From Nemophila menziesii (taxonomy: Eukaryota > Streptophyta > Magnoliopsida > Boraginales > Hydrophyllaceae): a stretch of 64,000 nt of DNA. Shown in pieces: positions 43,242 through 54,857 of this stretch. The notes below the pieces were generated by a model. That model searched no databases. It saw only the letters and a list, made by a program, of their open reading frames with translations, and had not been told where the DNA came from. Where the stretch lies: NCBI GenBank assembly GCA_029959085.1, contig JARWIR010000017.1, forward strand, positions 25,916,144 to 25,980,143. The letters are read 5' to 3'. How positions within the stretch are numbered: position 1 is the first letter of the stretch; each line of letters opens with the position of its first letter. The position numbers were made by a program, and so were the translations under genes.

Positions 43242-44378
43242 TTACCTCGATTCAGGATGACGAAATTTCCACCCTTTGCCTTTAATTCCCACGAACTTTT
43301 CAGCTCGATTCTTTATAATCATGGATGGTGCCATCCAAGATTTCGTGGGAAGGGGTGAATCTAGTGGTAACTCGATTTCAAGTGTAGCATTACACTCCTC
43401 TGGTAATCCATTCATCTCGAATCTTCGTTTGTTAGAAAGAATGTCCTTCATGAATTGACCGTATTTTGACATTCTTGTGAGAGCTTCTACAAACGGGCTG
43501 CTGATCTTTAATTTGTTCATCATGTCAACGAACTTCTTGTATTCCAGGTCATTGTCCTTTCTAACACGTGAAGGGAATGGTGGATGAGGATATGTGTTGG
43601 TTACCACTGGGCTCTCTTTCTTTTCTGGTGTCTTCTCTTGGACATTTTTTTGTTCAACTACCTCTTCGACCTCTGGAATAGGGATTGGTTCTGGTTCTGG
43701 TCTTGGTGGAGGTAGTTGTTTTCCACTTCCTAATTCAACTACATGACAAACTTTGTTTTCTGGAGCAGTAGTATCACTTCGGAGTTGCCTTTTTGCAAAG
43801 GTTTGGAGTTTATTCATCTTTTGTGACACTGTCTGCACCAACTCCATAAGCTCATTATGCGAGTCTTGGTATTCTTGCTGGCTAATCTCTATATCTTCAA
43901 TTAGGTTCATTAATTTAGCCATGGTTGAATTCGAACTCGACGGTTGTTCTTGTACGGTTTGCTGCATTGAATAAGGAGGTGGTTCTTGATAAGCTTCATT
44001 ATAAATTGGCGCTTCTTGATAGATAGGTTGTGGAGGATAATAAGATTGTGGTCGTGGTTGATAATAATCATCATAATAATGGTTATTATGATAATACGTC
44101 TGTTGATCTCCGACCCAATTGTACCTCTGTGGGGGTTGATAGTCAGCGTAATTCCCTTGAGATTGATAATAACCATCATAATAATGGTCTCTTTGATAAG
44201 GCATGAAGGAAATTGAGGCTGGATTGTTCATGCAATGTCCCCACGAGTGATCTCTTGCTCCACAACTAGGACATGAAGGTGATGTATGTACTAGATTCCT
44301 CCGAGCTATTTCTCGCGCTTGTTCTCGTAATTCCTCAAGTTGTCGGCTTAACTCCTTGAGCTTTAGAGATTCCATCAT
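43242..44378 (-). CDS. gag: Reduced gag (zinc knuckle half) fused to integrase-tail-like end, element H
   Basis: An intact 378-residue ORF starting at ATGATG (44378, - strand). It opens with a coiled coil (LKLKELSRQLEELREQAREI), then the zinc knuckle CPSCGARDHSWGHC (residues about 35-48; C-x2-C-x4-H-x4-C), a Tyr/Gln/Pro-rich region, a second coiled coil (about 155-200), a P/E-rich linker, and PHPPFPSRV followed by FMKDILSNKRRFE, which in A and G leads into protease. Here the protease is missing: GLPEECNA jumps to SWMAPSMIIKNRAEKFVGIKGKG, the tail seen at the end of A and G. The capsid domain is also missing (only about 160 bp lie between the PBS and the ATG). It could still bind RNA. Confidence 0.8.
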   Translation of the reverse strand: MMESLKLKELSRQLEELREQAREIARRNLVHTSPSCPSCGARDHSWGHCMNNPASISFMPYQRDHYYDGYYQSQGNYADYQPPQRYNWVGDQQTYYHNNHYYDDYYQPRPQSYYPPQPIYQEAPIYNEAYQEPPPYSMQQTVQEQPSSSNSTMAKLMNLIEDIEISQQEYQDSHNELMELVQTVSQKMNKLQTFAKRQLRSDTTAPENKVCHVVELGSGKQLPPPRPEPEPIPIPEVEEVVEQKNVQEKTPEKKESPVVTNTYPHPPFPSRVRKDNDLEYKKFVDMMNKLKISSPFVEALTRMSKYGQFMKDILSNKRRFEMNGLPEECNATLEIELPLDSPLPTKSWMAPSMIIKNRAEKFVGIKGKGWKFRHPESR

Positions 44379-44540
44379 GTATTAGCTTCTTCAGGATCTA
44401 ATAGCACAAAACCTTTATCTCCTAATAAATCTGCTCTCGCCTAAAAAGAATCTGTAAAGACAAAAACTAAAAAGAAAAGCGTAAAATAGAACTAACTAAA
44501 ATAAAAGCACAAGATAATTGCACAAGGACTAACGATGTAG

Positions 44541-44558
44541 TCCCCGGCAGCGGCGCCA
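44541..44558 (-). other. Primer binding site (tRNA-Asp), element H
   Basis: TGGCGCCGCTGCCGGGGA on the - strand, identical to that of B, six bases from the LTR end at 44565. Confidence 0.9.
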
Positions 44559-44564
44559 AAAACT

Positions 44565-46137
44565 TGGTGTGGCCTAAGGTGTGATAAAATAATGATATAA
44601 ATAAGTGCAAATACACACCCTAAACTAACACTGTACTGCAAGTATTACAGGACGTATGCAAGTTTTAATGATAAGAAGATTCGTTCCTCAGGGACTGACG
44701 AAAGTTAGAGAGAACTTATGCAATTTATCAAGTGCAGATATTAAAGATAGAAAAGATAATACGCAAAGAAAGAAAAGGAAAATAGATTTTTATTGGTTTT
44801 TTATATAATAAACTAAACTACTAAACTAAAGACAATAAAATAAATAAGAGAAAGGAAAAGAAGATAGTATGGAAGTTATAGCTTAGGTTTTACTAGTATG
44901 CACTAATCCTTCTAATTCTATCTATTAGATCTAGTTCATAAGGGAGAATATTAGCTCTTGGTATACTTAGTCAGGATTCTAAATTCCCATACCTTAGACC
45001 TTGAGAGCGACTAAGGGAGCAACGGCACAACCAAGAAGTGATTTCAAATAGGGTTATCAAACGCCACTAAGGCCCTAAGCAAATACTGCAATCTTGGTGA
45101 TATGGTGATTAAAACAAACCCTAATGACTATCTAGTTAGAAGTATGTTTTGTCAGAACTACTATCGACACTAGACATTATGTGGTGGTTCAATAGTTAAA
45201 CACCCTGTCAAGGAGACCATCTAACTACTATTAAGGTAATCCTATACGCATGCATTCGCAAGGAAAACAATCATTAAATCAAAACACATAATCAAATATA
45301 AAGGTAAGTAGCTAATATCAGATTAAAACATATAATTCCCAAAGAACTTAGATAGAAGAATTAGAATTCATAGTTTATACATTATGCAAAACCTAAGCTA
45401 ATAGAATTAGTTCATACAAAGAAAAGAAGAGAAAAGAATTACAAAATAAGAGGTTGAAGGAGACATATTTGATACACAGCTCCTTCCAGACTTCTTCTCT
45501 TGTGTTGTAGCTTCCTCTTGGCCTTAGGGTCTGGCCAAGGATGATTTTAGAGTGTTAAGAGGCTGTATTTATAGTGTATAGGTTGACCTAATTCGTTTCT
45601 TTAGAGATAACTTAAGTAATGGACTCCTAGCCCAACTCAAATTCGTAAGGAAATAAAGATAAACACTGCTGGACCGTTTTGAGCGTATCTTCTTCGTTAT
45701 TGGTCGGATTGAGCTCCATAAGATACCAAAAGAATCGCAACAGAATTATCTTGACCCTTAAGAAGGAAATCACCAGATTCGGCCTATTTCTTAGGTAAAA
45801 ACGCATATCTTTGGACGTGTATGCAGAATCCCAGATTTAGGCAGCTTTTCCTTTTCCATCTTTTTAGCATTTGTTTCCTTATCTCCAATTTCCATGCAAA
45901 TATCTTTCCATATCTTGTAGTTGACTTGGACTCTAATTAATCCCCATAATTATCTTTAAAGATTCACACTAAATAAACAATTAAACCCAATATGCTCTAA
46001 AAATATCATGTTTACTAAATCAAGACCCAAAATAGGAAAGTGCACTAAACTAAGCTAAAATCAACCTATAAACTAATAAATAAGTCTAAAATGATGTCTC
46101 TGAAGTATATTATATTATCACAAATGAGGAGACATCA
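44565..46137 (-). repeat. 5' LTR of element H
   Basis: 1,573 bp, the same length as its partner; ends GGAGACATCA at 46137. Confidence 0.95.
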
Positions 46138-46142
46138 CCTTC

Positions 46143-46540
46143 ATTAGCCAACACTCTTTATGGGGGTCCACAAGTATGTTTCTTCACAAACTTTCTTAGA
46201 TACACCTTCTAGTCGATACTGTCCTTCGAAGCATACACTTACCATTTTCACCCGGATGATTTCTTATAGAAACAATAAGCGTTAATTCGTGTTGATCTGT
46301 TATGCCCAAAATCAAACCAATATCTAGTTTCACAAGCGTACTTTGAGAGTCCAGTCTCTTTCATCATATTGTGAAAACGTTGTCCCGGTTCCTTCAAATC
46401 ATCGTTCCGCACCTTACTCTTCAAAACACGTTCTTTCTGGTGGTAATTATTTTCAGTGGCCTCGTTGTCATCATCAGCATCATTCTTAGAAAATTGAGGT
46501 GCCTTAGGCAAGGATATTGGTGGTGGAATGATACTCAACG
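46143..46540 (-). pseudogene. MULE transposase, N-terminal DNA-binding part
   Basis: The - strand frame 46538-46248 carries an acidic linker, then RFHNMMKETGLSKYACETRYWFDFGHNRSTRINAYCF. After stops come VYASKDSID and LRKFVKKHTCG (about 46215-46165). This is the zinc-chelating N-terminal domain of Mutator-like transposases (...R..C....CPW..YAS......F.VK.....HTC). The transposase continues on the far side of element H at 38436. Confidence 0.7.
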
Positions 46541-47633
46541 AATACGCAGTAAGTGGTGGCTAATCGACAGACACAGTAGATTGTACACAAACTAGTATTT
46601 CAAATTCAACACGAGGCTATAATCCATGATGGTGGTAATTGTATGATAAATAAACATATAAAAGAACACACACCTAATACCACTACTAGAAAATCACTGC
46701 AAGTTTACATATCGTTCGCAAGTAATAGTTGATAAATGAGATTCGTTCTGATGGATTTATCTCTTAGCTCAAACTCATGTAAAATATGAGCATAGAAGAG
46801 ATTAATTCTTTAAACTAAAAATATAAATGAATAGAAAAATTTGTTTGGTTTTATATATAAGAATTCAAATAGGAAATTAAACTATTAATGCGAATAAATA
46901 AAGCTAAAGAAAATGTAGATGAGATATAGCTTAGGTCTGTTAGTATGCCCCTATCTTCCTAAATCACTATTCTAATTATAAGGGTAGACTGAACATATAT
47001 AAGTAGTTGGGATTCTATAATCCCTCTAACACCCTTTAAGGGTATCTTAGAAGGCAACCTCCACAAAACCAAGTGACTTTGGTAAGTGGACCTTGCACAA
47101 AGATCGATGTTGAAATGAAAACCCTATTAACTATCTAGTTAGGAAAACCTGTCAGGATCACTACCACACAGGCGCAAACTAGACGATTATGTGTCAAAAT
47201 AAGAAATTGAATCCCCCGTCAGGGTGACAATCCTAATTACTAAGGGTAAGTAGTCCTAAACTGGCCAGAGCTAAGGCTGGAATAAAGGAAAACACAAAAT
47301 ACAATTATATAAAATAAAAGCTCAACTCAATTAAATAAGATCCCAAATAACATAGAATAGACAATAAGATTCGAGGATTATACATATTGCAAATCCAAGT
47401 TATAGGAAAATTAGTTCATATAATAATAAAAGAAATAAAACCAAAGAGTAAATACCTTAAGAATGTGGTTAAGCCAAAGATCTAAGATTATTTACCCTAA
47501 TGGTGGAGTAAAAGGATAGAGAAGAGGAGTTTGTGATTCTCCAGCTTCTTTTATTCCTCCTCAAGTCAACTTGTTTTATCTCTGGTGAGATCTATTGAGG
47601 CTATGGATGCAAAGACCTGTTTCTTAAGTCAAA

Positions 47634-47638
<5 letters not shown>

Positions 47639-47719
<81 letters not shown>

Positions 47720-47748
47720 TTTGTGTGTGTGTGTGTTTGTGTGTGTGC
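47639..47748. repeat. (TA)n(TG)n compound microsatellite
   Basis: About 25 TA units, then about 30 GT units with TTGT interruptions. Lies at the TATA position of LTR I, next to the psbA fragment. Confidence 0.95.
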
Positions 47749-47755
47749 ATATATG

Positions 47756-48107
47756 TATTGCTCCTTTATTTCCAAAAACATCTATACACTAAGAGTGATG
47801 TCTTTCTATCCATTTGTAGATGGAACTTCGATAGCAGCTAAGTTTAGAGGGAAGTTATGAGCATTATATTCATGCATAATTTCCATACCAAGGTTTTCAC
47901 GGTTAATGATATCAGCCCAAGTTTTAATTACATGGCCTTGGCTATCAACTACGGATTGGTTGAAACTGAAACCATTTAGGTTGAAAGCCATAGTACTGAT
48001 ACCTAAAGCAATGAACCAGATACCTACTACAGGCAAGCAGCTAGGAAGAAGTGTAACGAACGAGAGTTGTTGAAACTTGCATATTGGAAGATTAATCGGC
48101 CAAAATA
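47756..48107 (-). pseudogene. psbA: Nuclear plastid DNA: psbA 3' end fragment
   Basis: On the - strand 48107-47806 encodes the last part of photosystem II protein D1, from [18 protein letters not shown] through [18 protein letters not shown] to the natural C-terminus (IE.PSTNG and stop TAG at 47806-47808), followed by psbA 3' UTR (CTTAGTGTATAG, AAAGGAGCAATA) to 47756. A one-base deletion near 48031 and about eight or nine changed residues (for example [11 protein letters not shown] for HERNAHNFPLD) show that it is an old nuclear copy (NUPT), not a working gene. It lies between two TA-rich tracts of LTR I. Confidence 0.93.
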
Positions 48108-48635
48108 TATATGTATATATATAATTCTAGGTCAGGGGCTAGGTTTTAGAGTCCAAATTCATTGCAATCTCGTTTTCCATAAAAGTGGACTAGTCTGGTC
48201 CATAGAGTTTTAAAACTCATAATTCTTTCGTGACACCACTAAATCACTCATCGTTACAGGCCGCACGACCGAAATTAAAAGACCTTTTTGGATATAAAAG
48301 GGCTCCTTCAAATTCTATGTTGATTTTATGTAGCATAAAAAATAGTACACGTTTGAAGTCTAGTCGGCAACTTTAGCACTTTCTAAAAGCAACATATTTG
48401 GGCTTTTAACTCTTGATTATGTCTTGGATATTCTTTACTAAACTTCTTATCGATGTCTTGGAATCTAATATTATCATTGTACCTAAGAGCTTTACATTTA
48501 ACACAATGATTACGCCAAAATGCTCTAAAAGTAACAAAACTCTAAAACAAGACAAGAATCGAAAACTAACAGTTAATGGGGAAAAATCCCTCAGCTAAAC
48601 ACATAATACACCTCAAATGATGTCTTATAACTATA

Positions 48636-48845
48636 TTATTCTTTCACATATATGGATAAATCAATCAACAACCATATGATCGTTGCAAAGTCTCCCTCGT
48701 TAACAATTTTGTAATTCTTATGCTTAGCAATGGAGTAAAAGTAGTCGGTGCTCTTACCATCTAACATAGGACATGTTTCCATCAACATATCTCTTAATTG
48801 AATCAAACGAATCAAATAACCAAAACAGTTACAATGTTTTCTCAT
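48636..48845 (-). other. Short open frame, possible MULE N-terminal fragment
   Basis: 69 codons with DYFYSIAKHKNYKIVNEGDFATIIWLLIDLSIYVKE, faintly like the PB1-like start of some MULE transposases. It lies upstream of the MULE N-terminal part, in the same orientation, and its last codons overlap the LTR I border. Weak evidence. Confidence 0.2.
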
Positions 48846-49967
48846 CGATGTATCAGATCATAACAAGAACACTCAAATCCATACCTTAACCTATAAGTAA
48901 AATTGGGCAACATGAAAACATAAAACATCAAAGTTATAATAAGTATCTAAGGAGCTTCCGGTGTATCATTAAATAAAATGAAGGTGTGGTATATATCAAT
49001 GGGTTGTTAGTGTATCTTGAGAATAAAAAAAGGAACTTTGAGCCATAATGTTATCAAACTATCCATCTAATATTCATACAAGAGATTATTAACCATGTAC
49101 AATTATTAAACAAATAAAATCTTTATTCTAACCTACAGTCTTATATGTATTCTATACTACTATAGAAATAAAGTCAAGACATAACATTGTACGCAATCTA
49201 GCCTACAACATGTTAACAAAAATAGTATGGATGCTAACCAAATGGACATCACACGAATACACCTCTAATAATATAATACCATGAAATACTCAAATGTATA
49301 TAAGAAACTTTTTTCCCTAAAACCAAATAACAACGATTATTCGACAAAGAAAAGACTAACATTGCAATGGAGTTTAACGATTAATAGCTTGGTCATAATT
49401 TTTTTGCCAAACATATCGAATTGTATGTTCTGGAAATATAGAAACTAACAATCGACAGAGATGGATATGAAAGACATAAAAGGTTGACATCTTTCAGTTT
49501 AGATATCCTATGAATTAACTATGAACATAGGTGTTGGTTTAATATTTCTTTTAACTGCATATGCGTAAGATAACAACTCGTTCTTAGCTTACATAGATTT
49601 TGATTATTAATTAAATAAAAATAGAATATAAAGGATATTAATTATATATTAGAACTGTTTTGGACCTATTGAAAAAGTGGAAAAGAAATGAACTTATTAG
49701 GGATAGATTATTGGATATTTAATTTTTTTAAACTGATAACTCTAAAATTAAAATTAGCAATATATGTATGTCCTTGAACGTCTCCAACTTCAACATTCGG
49801 AAAAGCATAGCAGAGGTTCAATTTGTTTGCAAGAGGTTTATTTGGTCAATGGGGGATTATTACATACTTAATAATCCCACAATAATTAAACTTAAACCTT
49901 AGTTCATGTAAGCCTTTTGTAATTAGAGTGTGGATTAACTAGAAAAATATGTGGTTTTAATATTTAC
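48846..49967. other. AT-rich DNA, no feature seen
   Basis: No ORF with a recognisable domain and no clear repeat on either strand. May include the MULE 5' flank. Confidence 0.5.
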
Positions 49968-50287
49968 TACAAAGAATCAAGATATATAGAACTAGGAGCT
50001 ATTAAAGGCATGAAGGAAAAAGCAAAGCAGGAGAATAAGAAGAAAGAAGAAGAGATAGAGATGTAGAAAGCAATTTTTATTCATTAACTTTCAGCCGTGT
50101 TTACAAGAGTATATATACCTCAATCTTATGTTAAAAAGTATCTAAACATAATATATAGATACATTAGCTGGCAATTCAAACTAAAACAGTAACATTAACT
50201 ACTTTCAGCTGTAAAACAGTTAATTACACTCAAGTCCTTTATCTTTTCTTTTGTTGCAAATTTGCTCCAATTATTTTTGTTCAAACA
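49968..50287 (-). repeat. 3' LTR of copia J
   Basis: About 320 bp, aligned with 54536-54857 throughout; starts TGTTTGAACA on the - strand. Confidence 0.85.
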
Positions 50288-53100
50288 ATGAAGTCATATT
50301 CAAAGATCCCCCCCCCCCCCACAAGCGTAATATGGATGTTTGTAATATTCAGCTTGCTAAGATTATGATAAAACGCAAGGGAACCCAAAGGCTTAGTAAA
50401 AATGTCGACGAGCTGTAAAGTTGACGAAATATAGAATAACTTGATAACTCCCGAGTTGAGCTTCTCACATGTGATTTTGCAGTCAATATCAACATGTTTA
50501 GTTCTCTCATGATATACTGGGTTGGTAAACATTGCAATAGATGACTTACTATCAGAATATATGTGTGCAGGAAAAGGATGTGAAAAACCATAGTCTTTTA
50601 AGGCATATAAAAGCCATGTAATTTCGCATGCTATAGCAGCTAATTCTCTATACTCGACTTATGGACATGATCAACTAATTTTTTATTGCTTCTTGCTTTT
50701 CCATGAGATTAATGAATCACCTATAAAAACACAAAAACCCGTAATACTTATTCAAGTGTCTAAACACCCTACCCAGTCACTATCACAAAACGATTTTAAT
50801 TTAATCTCTGAAGATGATGAGAAGAATATTACTTGTCTAGGAGTCAATTTTATATAATGTAGAGCTCGTTGAGCTGCATTCCAATCATTTTTAGATGGGT
50901 TTGAAAGGAATTGGCTTAGACAATTAATAGAGTAAGTTAAGTCTGGTCTGCTAATTGTCAAGTATAACAGCCTACCTACAAACCTCCTATAAGAAGAAGG
51001 ATCTTTCAAAGGATTATCAACTTCTTGTATTAATTTTATTTTAGATTACATAGGGAAGTAAATTGGTTTAGAACCAAGGACTCCACATTCTTCTAAAATG
51101 ACTAAAGTGAATTTTCTTTGACTGAGTGAAACTCCTTTTGAACTCCTAACTACCTCTATGCCAAGAAAGAATTTTAGTTCACCTAAGTCTTTGATGGTGA
51201 ATTCAGAATTAATAAACAACTTTATTTTGTTAATTTATAAGATAGAACTACTTGTCACAATAATATCATCTACATATACTAGTAGAGAATTGAAATCTGA
51301 TGAAAAGCCTTTAATATAAAGACTATAATCACTATCAAAGTGAGAGAAACCGTTAATCAATTAAGCAGAGGATAGCTGGCAAACCATTGCCTAGAAGATT
51401 GTTTTAAACCATATAAGCTTTTGGTTAATTGACATACTGAGTTTGGTGGGGCAGTAAGGCCATGAGGGATCTTCATGTAAACTTATTAATTTAGATCACC
51501 ATGAAGAAAAGCATTATTGACATCTAATGGATGTAAAAGACATATTTTAATGGAATCTAAATCAATCATTGAACTTATGGAAGTAAGTTTAGCCACAAGA
51601 GAGAACGTGTCAAAAAAATCTAACCCTTCATGTTGATTGTATCCTTTAGCTACCAATCTTGGTTTGTGTCTTTCAAGACTTCCATATGCCTTATATTTGA
51701 GCTTAAACACCCATTTACTTCCAATGTGATTCATATTTTCTGTAAGAGGCACAATCTTTCATGTATTGTTACTTTGTAAAGTTAAAGTTCAATTTGGATG
51801 GATTTCATCCACTAAGGAGAGGTTGAGGCTTTCTTATAGGTTTTTGGTTCATTTTGAACACTTATAGAAGAAAGGAAGTGACTATATTTGTTTGATAACT
51901 GTTGTGTACTAAGAAATTCTTCTATAGGATAGAGAATATCTTGTTTTTCAGGAACATCTTATTTCAAAGGAGTTTAAGAAGTACATAGAGCTTTTGAGTT
52001 AAAAATATAATCTTTGAGATATGCAGGGATTTGTCTATTTCTTGTTAGTTTTTGTGGTTGTATATTGTATTTGGAAGAAGTATTTTGTTGAGGATGTGGT
52101 GTGTTCTTGGTGGTTATTTCAAGGTATGTGTTATTTGAAGGTGGGAAGAGGAAAGTATGGAGGTTTTGAGGTGGAGTTGTGTCAGGAAAAAGGGAATATG
52201 GTTTCATGAAAAACATCATTCCTAGAAATTAATGCTTTATATGGTTCTATATCTAGAAGTTTATAGCCTTTTGTGGCTAAGGGATAACTCAAGAAAACGC
52301 ATTTGATGGCTCTTTGGTCAAATTTTGTTCTTCCTTGTTGAAGTGTTGAGGCATAACATAGACAGCCAAATACTTTAAGGTGTGTAAATGTAGGAGGTTT
52401 GTTATATAATACTTGATAGTGAGATGAATTCTCCAATTAAGGAGTAGGCAATCTATTGATAAGGTGTGTAGCAGTGATGATTGATTTGACCAAAATTGTA
52501 TAGGTAACTTAGACTGAACCATCAAAGCTCTTACAGTTGTTAAAAGATGTTGATGTTTTCTTTCAACAAGACCATTTTGCTAAGTAGTTTCTACACAAGG
52601 TAGTTGATGTATAATCCCATGACTTGAGTACAAATTTGATAGATTGAATTCTTATCCATTGTATGTCCTTATCTTTTTAATGTTAACTTAAAACTGAGTA
52701 AAAATTAAATTGTAGAATGTAAGCAAATGAGTGTGGACTTCTAATTTATTAGCCATCAAATAAACCCAAGTACATCTTGAGAAATCATTAACAACTGTTA
52801 AGAAATACCTAGGACCTGAGTAAGAAACTTCTTTGAAAGGACCCCATATATCACAGTAAATCAATTCAAAACATGATGAACTTCTTGATTGAGATACAGA
52901 AAACACTAATTTCTTTTGTTTTGCAAAATGACAGGTTTCACAAACATACAAAGGTAAAAAGGATATAGAAGAATCTATAACATTGAGAGCCTGAATCTTG
53001 GCTAAAGTTGGATGGCCAAGCCTGGAATGCCATATGTCAAACTCTTGAGTAGAAGTTGAGAAAGAAGAAGGTATTTGTATGGGTGTAGGTAGTATAATCC
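50281..53100 (-). pseudogene. pol: pol of copia J (integrase, RT, RNase H)
   Basis: On the - strand: integrase zinc-binding end CETCHFAKQ and catalytic D blocks ELIYCDIWGPF and LTVVNDFSRCTWVYLM (52951-52688); FTHLKVFGCLCYAS (about 52390); RT with GSKWVFKLKYKAYGSLERHKPRLVAKGYNQ (51752 on), LDVNNAFLHGDL and an intact YVDD box (51265-51276); RRFVGRLLYLTISRPDLTYSINCLSQF (about 50980-50900); RNase H with CDSDWVGC (about 50770), SDSKSSIAMFTNPVYHERTKHVDID (about 50550-50475) and DIFTKPL (about 50390). At least five frameshifts or stops. Confidence 0.85.
50308..50320 (-). other. Polypurine tract of copia J
   Basis: Thirteen G on the - strand, 20 bp from the 3' LTR. Confidence 0.7.
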
Positions 53101-53388
53101 ATTTTTCTCATATGCAATCCCAATCATCCTCTTTCTCTTTGTATCCTGTAATACCTAGTATGAAGGAAAGAAAGAAACTGAGACATTTGATTCCTTTGTT
53201 AACTTAGATATGGATAGTAAATTGTGCTTAAACAATGGAACACACATGACATTCTTCAAGATAATGTGATGACCCAATTGTATGCTTACTTTATGAGTAT
53301 TTGACACGACATGACCATTAGGTAATGAGACATGAATGCTAACACTAAAATATTCCTTAGTGCAAAAGATGAAGAAAATATGAGATGA

Positions 53389-54467
53389 TCAGTTTCCCCT
53401 GTGTCTAGTATCCATGAAGAAGGAGGTGAATAAATACCTTCTTGAATAGAAACATGACGTGTAGCTGGAATATTGATTGATGAATTTGAACAAGGCCATT
53501 AACTTGCTAATTTCTTCTGGTGTAAACTCATAAGAGTATAGTGTCTTTGATTCAATGTTACATTCTTCAGTTGTAACAACACAATAAGCCTTTGTATTGT
53601 TGTTATTGAGAGTTATTTTACCTTTAGGACCACTCCATCCAATAGGATACCTATGGATTTGAAAGCATTTGTCGATTTTATGGCCTGTATAACCACAATG
53701 TGTGCATATCACTTTCTTCCTTTCTCCAAAGAAGGGTGGTTTTCGCACATTCTTGACCTATAAAGCTTGAGTAGTATCAACATTATTTGTTACTAGACTC
53801 TGACTTTCTTCTTGGATCAACATATCTTTGGTCGTGGATCCATTAATAAAATCTATCTTCTTACCGTAGAGTAAGATTCATTAATTCCTATTGAAAACTT
53901 GATAACAAAATCCTTTTGTTGCCTTTCAATGAGAGTGTCGAGCAATTTACAACTGCATTGGTTCATGTGACCACAAGAACATATAGGCATTGCTTCAAAA
54001 TGAGCATATTCATCCCAAAGTGTTTTGAATTTAGCGAAATATTCAGAAATGGAGTAAGAGGTTTGAGAAATAGAACTTAAAGATTTTTCAAGATAAAAAA
54101 CTCTTGTTCCATTTGATTTACATAATCTAGTTTTGATTTCATTGTAGAGATCATATGTAGAGTTCACATATAACAGAGTACCTCTAATTTATTTAGAAAT
54201 TGAATTAAGAATCCAAGAAAGTGCCATATTGTTTGCACGATTCCAAGCGGAGGAGAGAGATAAGTCTGTCAAGGAAGGCTGATGAATGTCTCCATTGATG
54301 AAGCCCAGATTGTTCTTTAATGAGAGAGAGATTTCTATAGCTCTTGCCCATGAAAGGTAGTTGTCACCAGTTAGTACCTCAAACATAAGTGAAACTCCTA
54401 TGTTTTCATTTTGATGAAGGTAATAAGGACTCGAGAAATATTCAGTAATCGAGGCATTGTTTTCCAT
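53389..54467 (-). pseudogene. gag: gag of copia J
   Basis: ATG at 54467 (- strand). PYYLHQNENIGVSLMFEVLTGDNYLSWARAIEISL is the copia-type gag start (Retrotran_gag_2/3 pattern). The frame stops at 54189, resumes 54167-53853 (W.EYAHFEAMPICSCGHMNQC, then IERQQKDFVIKFSIGIN), and the zinc knuckle CTHCGYTGHKIDKC is in 53748-53389 (about residues 16-29). Inactive. Confidence 0.85.
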
Positions 54468-54523
54468 TGTTTGGTGTAGAGGTGGAATTTAGAGAGAAAA
54501 GTAAGTAGTGCAGAAGGATATTT

Positions 54524-54535
54524 CGTCCGATACCA
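54524..54535 (-). other. Primer binding site of copia J
   Basis: TGGTATCGGACG on the - strand, resembling the tRNA-iMet site TGGTATCAGAGC. Confidence 0.7.
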
Positions 54536-54857
54536 TGTAAAAGATCAAGATATATTGAACTAGGAAGCCATTAAAGGCGAGAAGGGAAAAGCAAAGCAAG
54601 AGAAGAGGAAGAAAGAAGAAATAGATAGAAACGTAGAAAGCAATTTTTATTTATTAACTTTCAATTATGTTTACAAGAGTATATATACCTCAATATTATG
54701 TTAAAAGTGTATCTAAACATAATATATAAATACATTAGCTGGCAATTCAAACTAAACAACTAATCTAACTACTTTCAGCTGTAAAATAGTTAATTGCACT
54801 CAAATCCTTTATCTTTTGTTTTCTTACAAATTTTCTTCAATTGTTTTTGTTCAAATA
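54536..54857 (-). repeat. 5' LTR of copia J
   Basis: About 322 bp, homologous to 49968-50287. Confidence 0.85.

Larger units (their letters stand above)
38442..46137 (-). mobile_element. Element H: young non-autonomous Athila-like LTR retrotransposon inserted in MULE gene
   Basis: 7,696 bp on the - strand with equal 1,573-bp LTRs (38442-40014 and 44565-46137) that differ at about 32 positions by eye (98%), and TSD CCTTC. It contains the PBS, one intact 378-residue ORF, a palindrome array, an internal TATA box, a decayed ORF3, hairpin, stem and polypurine tract. It lacks the capsid N-terminus, protease, RT, RNase H and integrase core, making it the most reduced gag-slot member here, yet it moved recently. 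Confidence 0.95.
46630..48663 (-). repeat. Diverged LTR I (solo LTR) with psbA insert
   Basis: Follows the LTR pattern of G and H in order: TGGTGGTAATTGTATGATAAATAA, the CCTGTCAGGATCACTACCACAC block (about 47150), ACTAGACGATTATGTG, and CCCCCGTCAGGGTGAC; it ends TGATGTCTTATAAC..GGATAAATCA. No internal region adjoins it, so it is probably a solo LTR. It is longer than its relatives because of microsatellites and a plastid insert. No clear TSD found. Confidence 0.65.
49968..54857 (-). mobile_element. Element J: Ty1/copia retrotransposon (decayed)
   Basis: 4,890 bp on the - strand: LTRs 49968-50287 and 54536-54857 (about 320 bp each), PBS, gag, zinc knuckle, integrase, RT, RNase H, and a polypurine tract with 13 G. 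Domain order gag-IN-RT-RH identifies copia. Frameshifts and stops separate all domains. No TSD was recognised, and one LTR end has lost its terminal CA. Confidence 0.9.

Noticed and set aside
37300..46540. Domesticated host gene (MUSTANG or FAR1-like) instead of MULE relic
   Set aside because: Many frameshifts and stops and three insertions or deletions; no sign of a maintained coding frame.
47585..47860. 91-codon frame with IYIYIY and CVCVCV runs
   Set aside because: Translation of the (TA)n(TG)n microsatellite.
47806..48107. psbA as a working gene or the window as plastid DNA
   Set aside because: Only the 3' end is present, with a frameshift and several changed residues, inside a nuclear LTR.
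46630..48663. TSD for LTR I
   Set aside because: Flanks CATGA and ATCAA do not match at any border placement I tried; left open.
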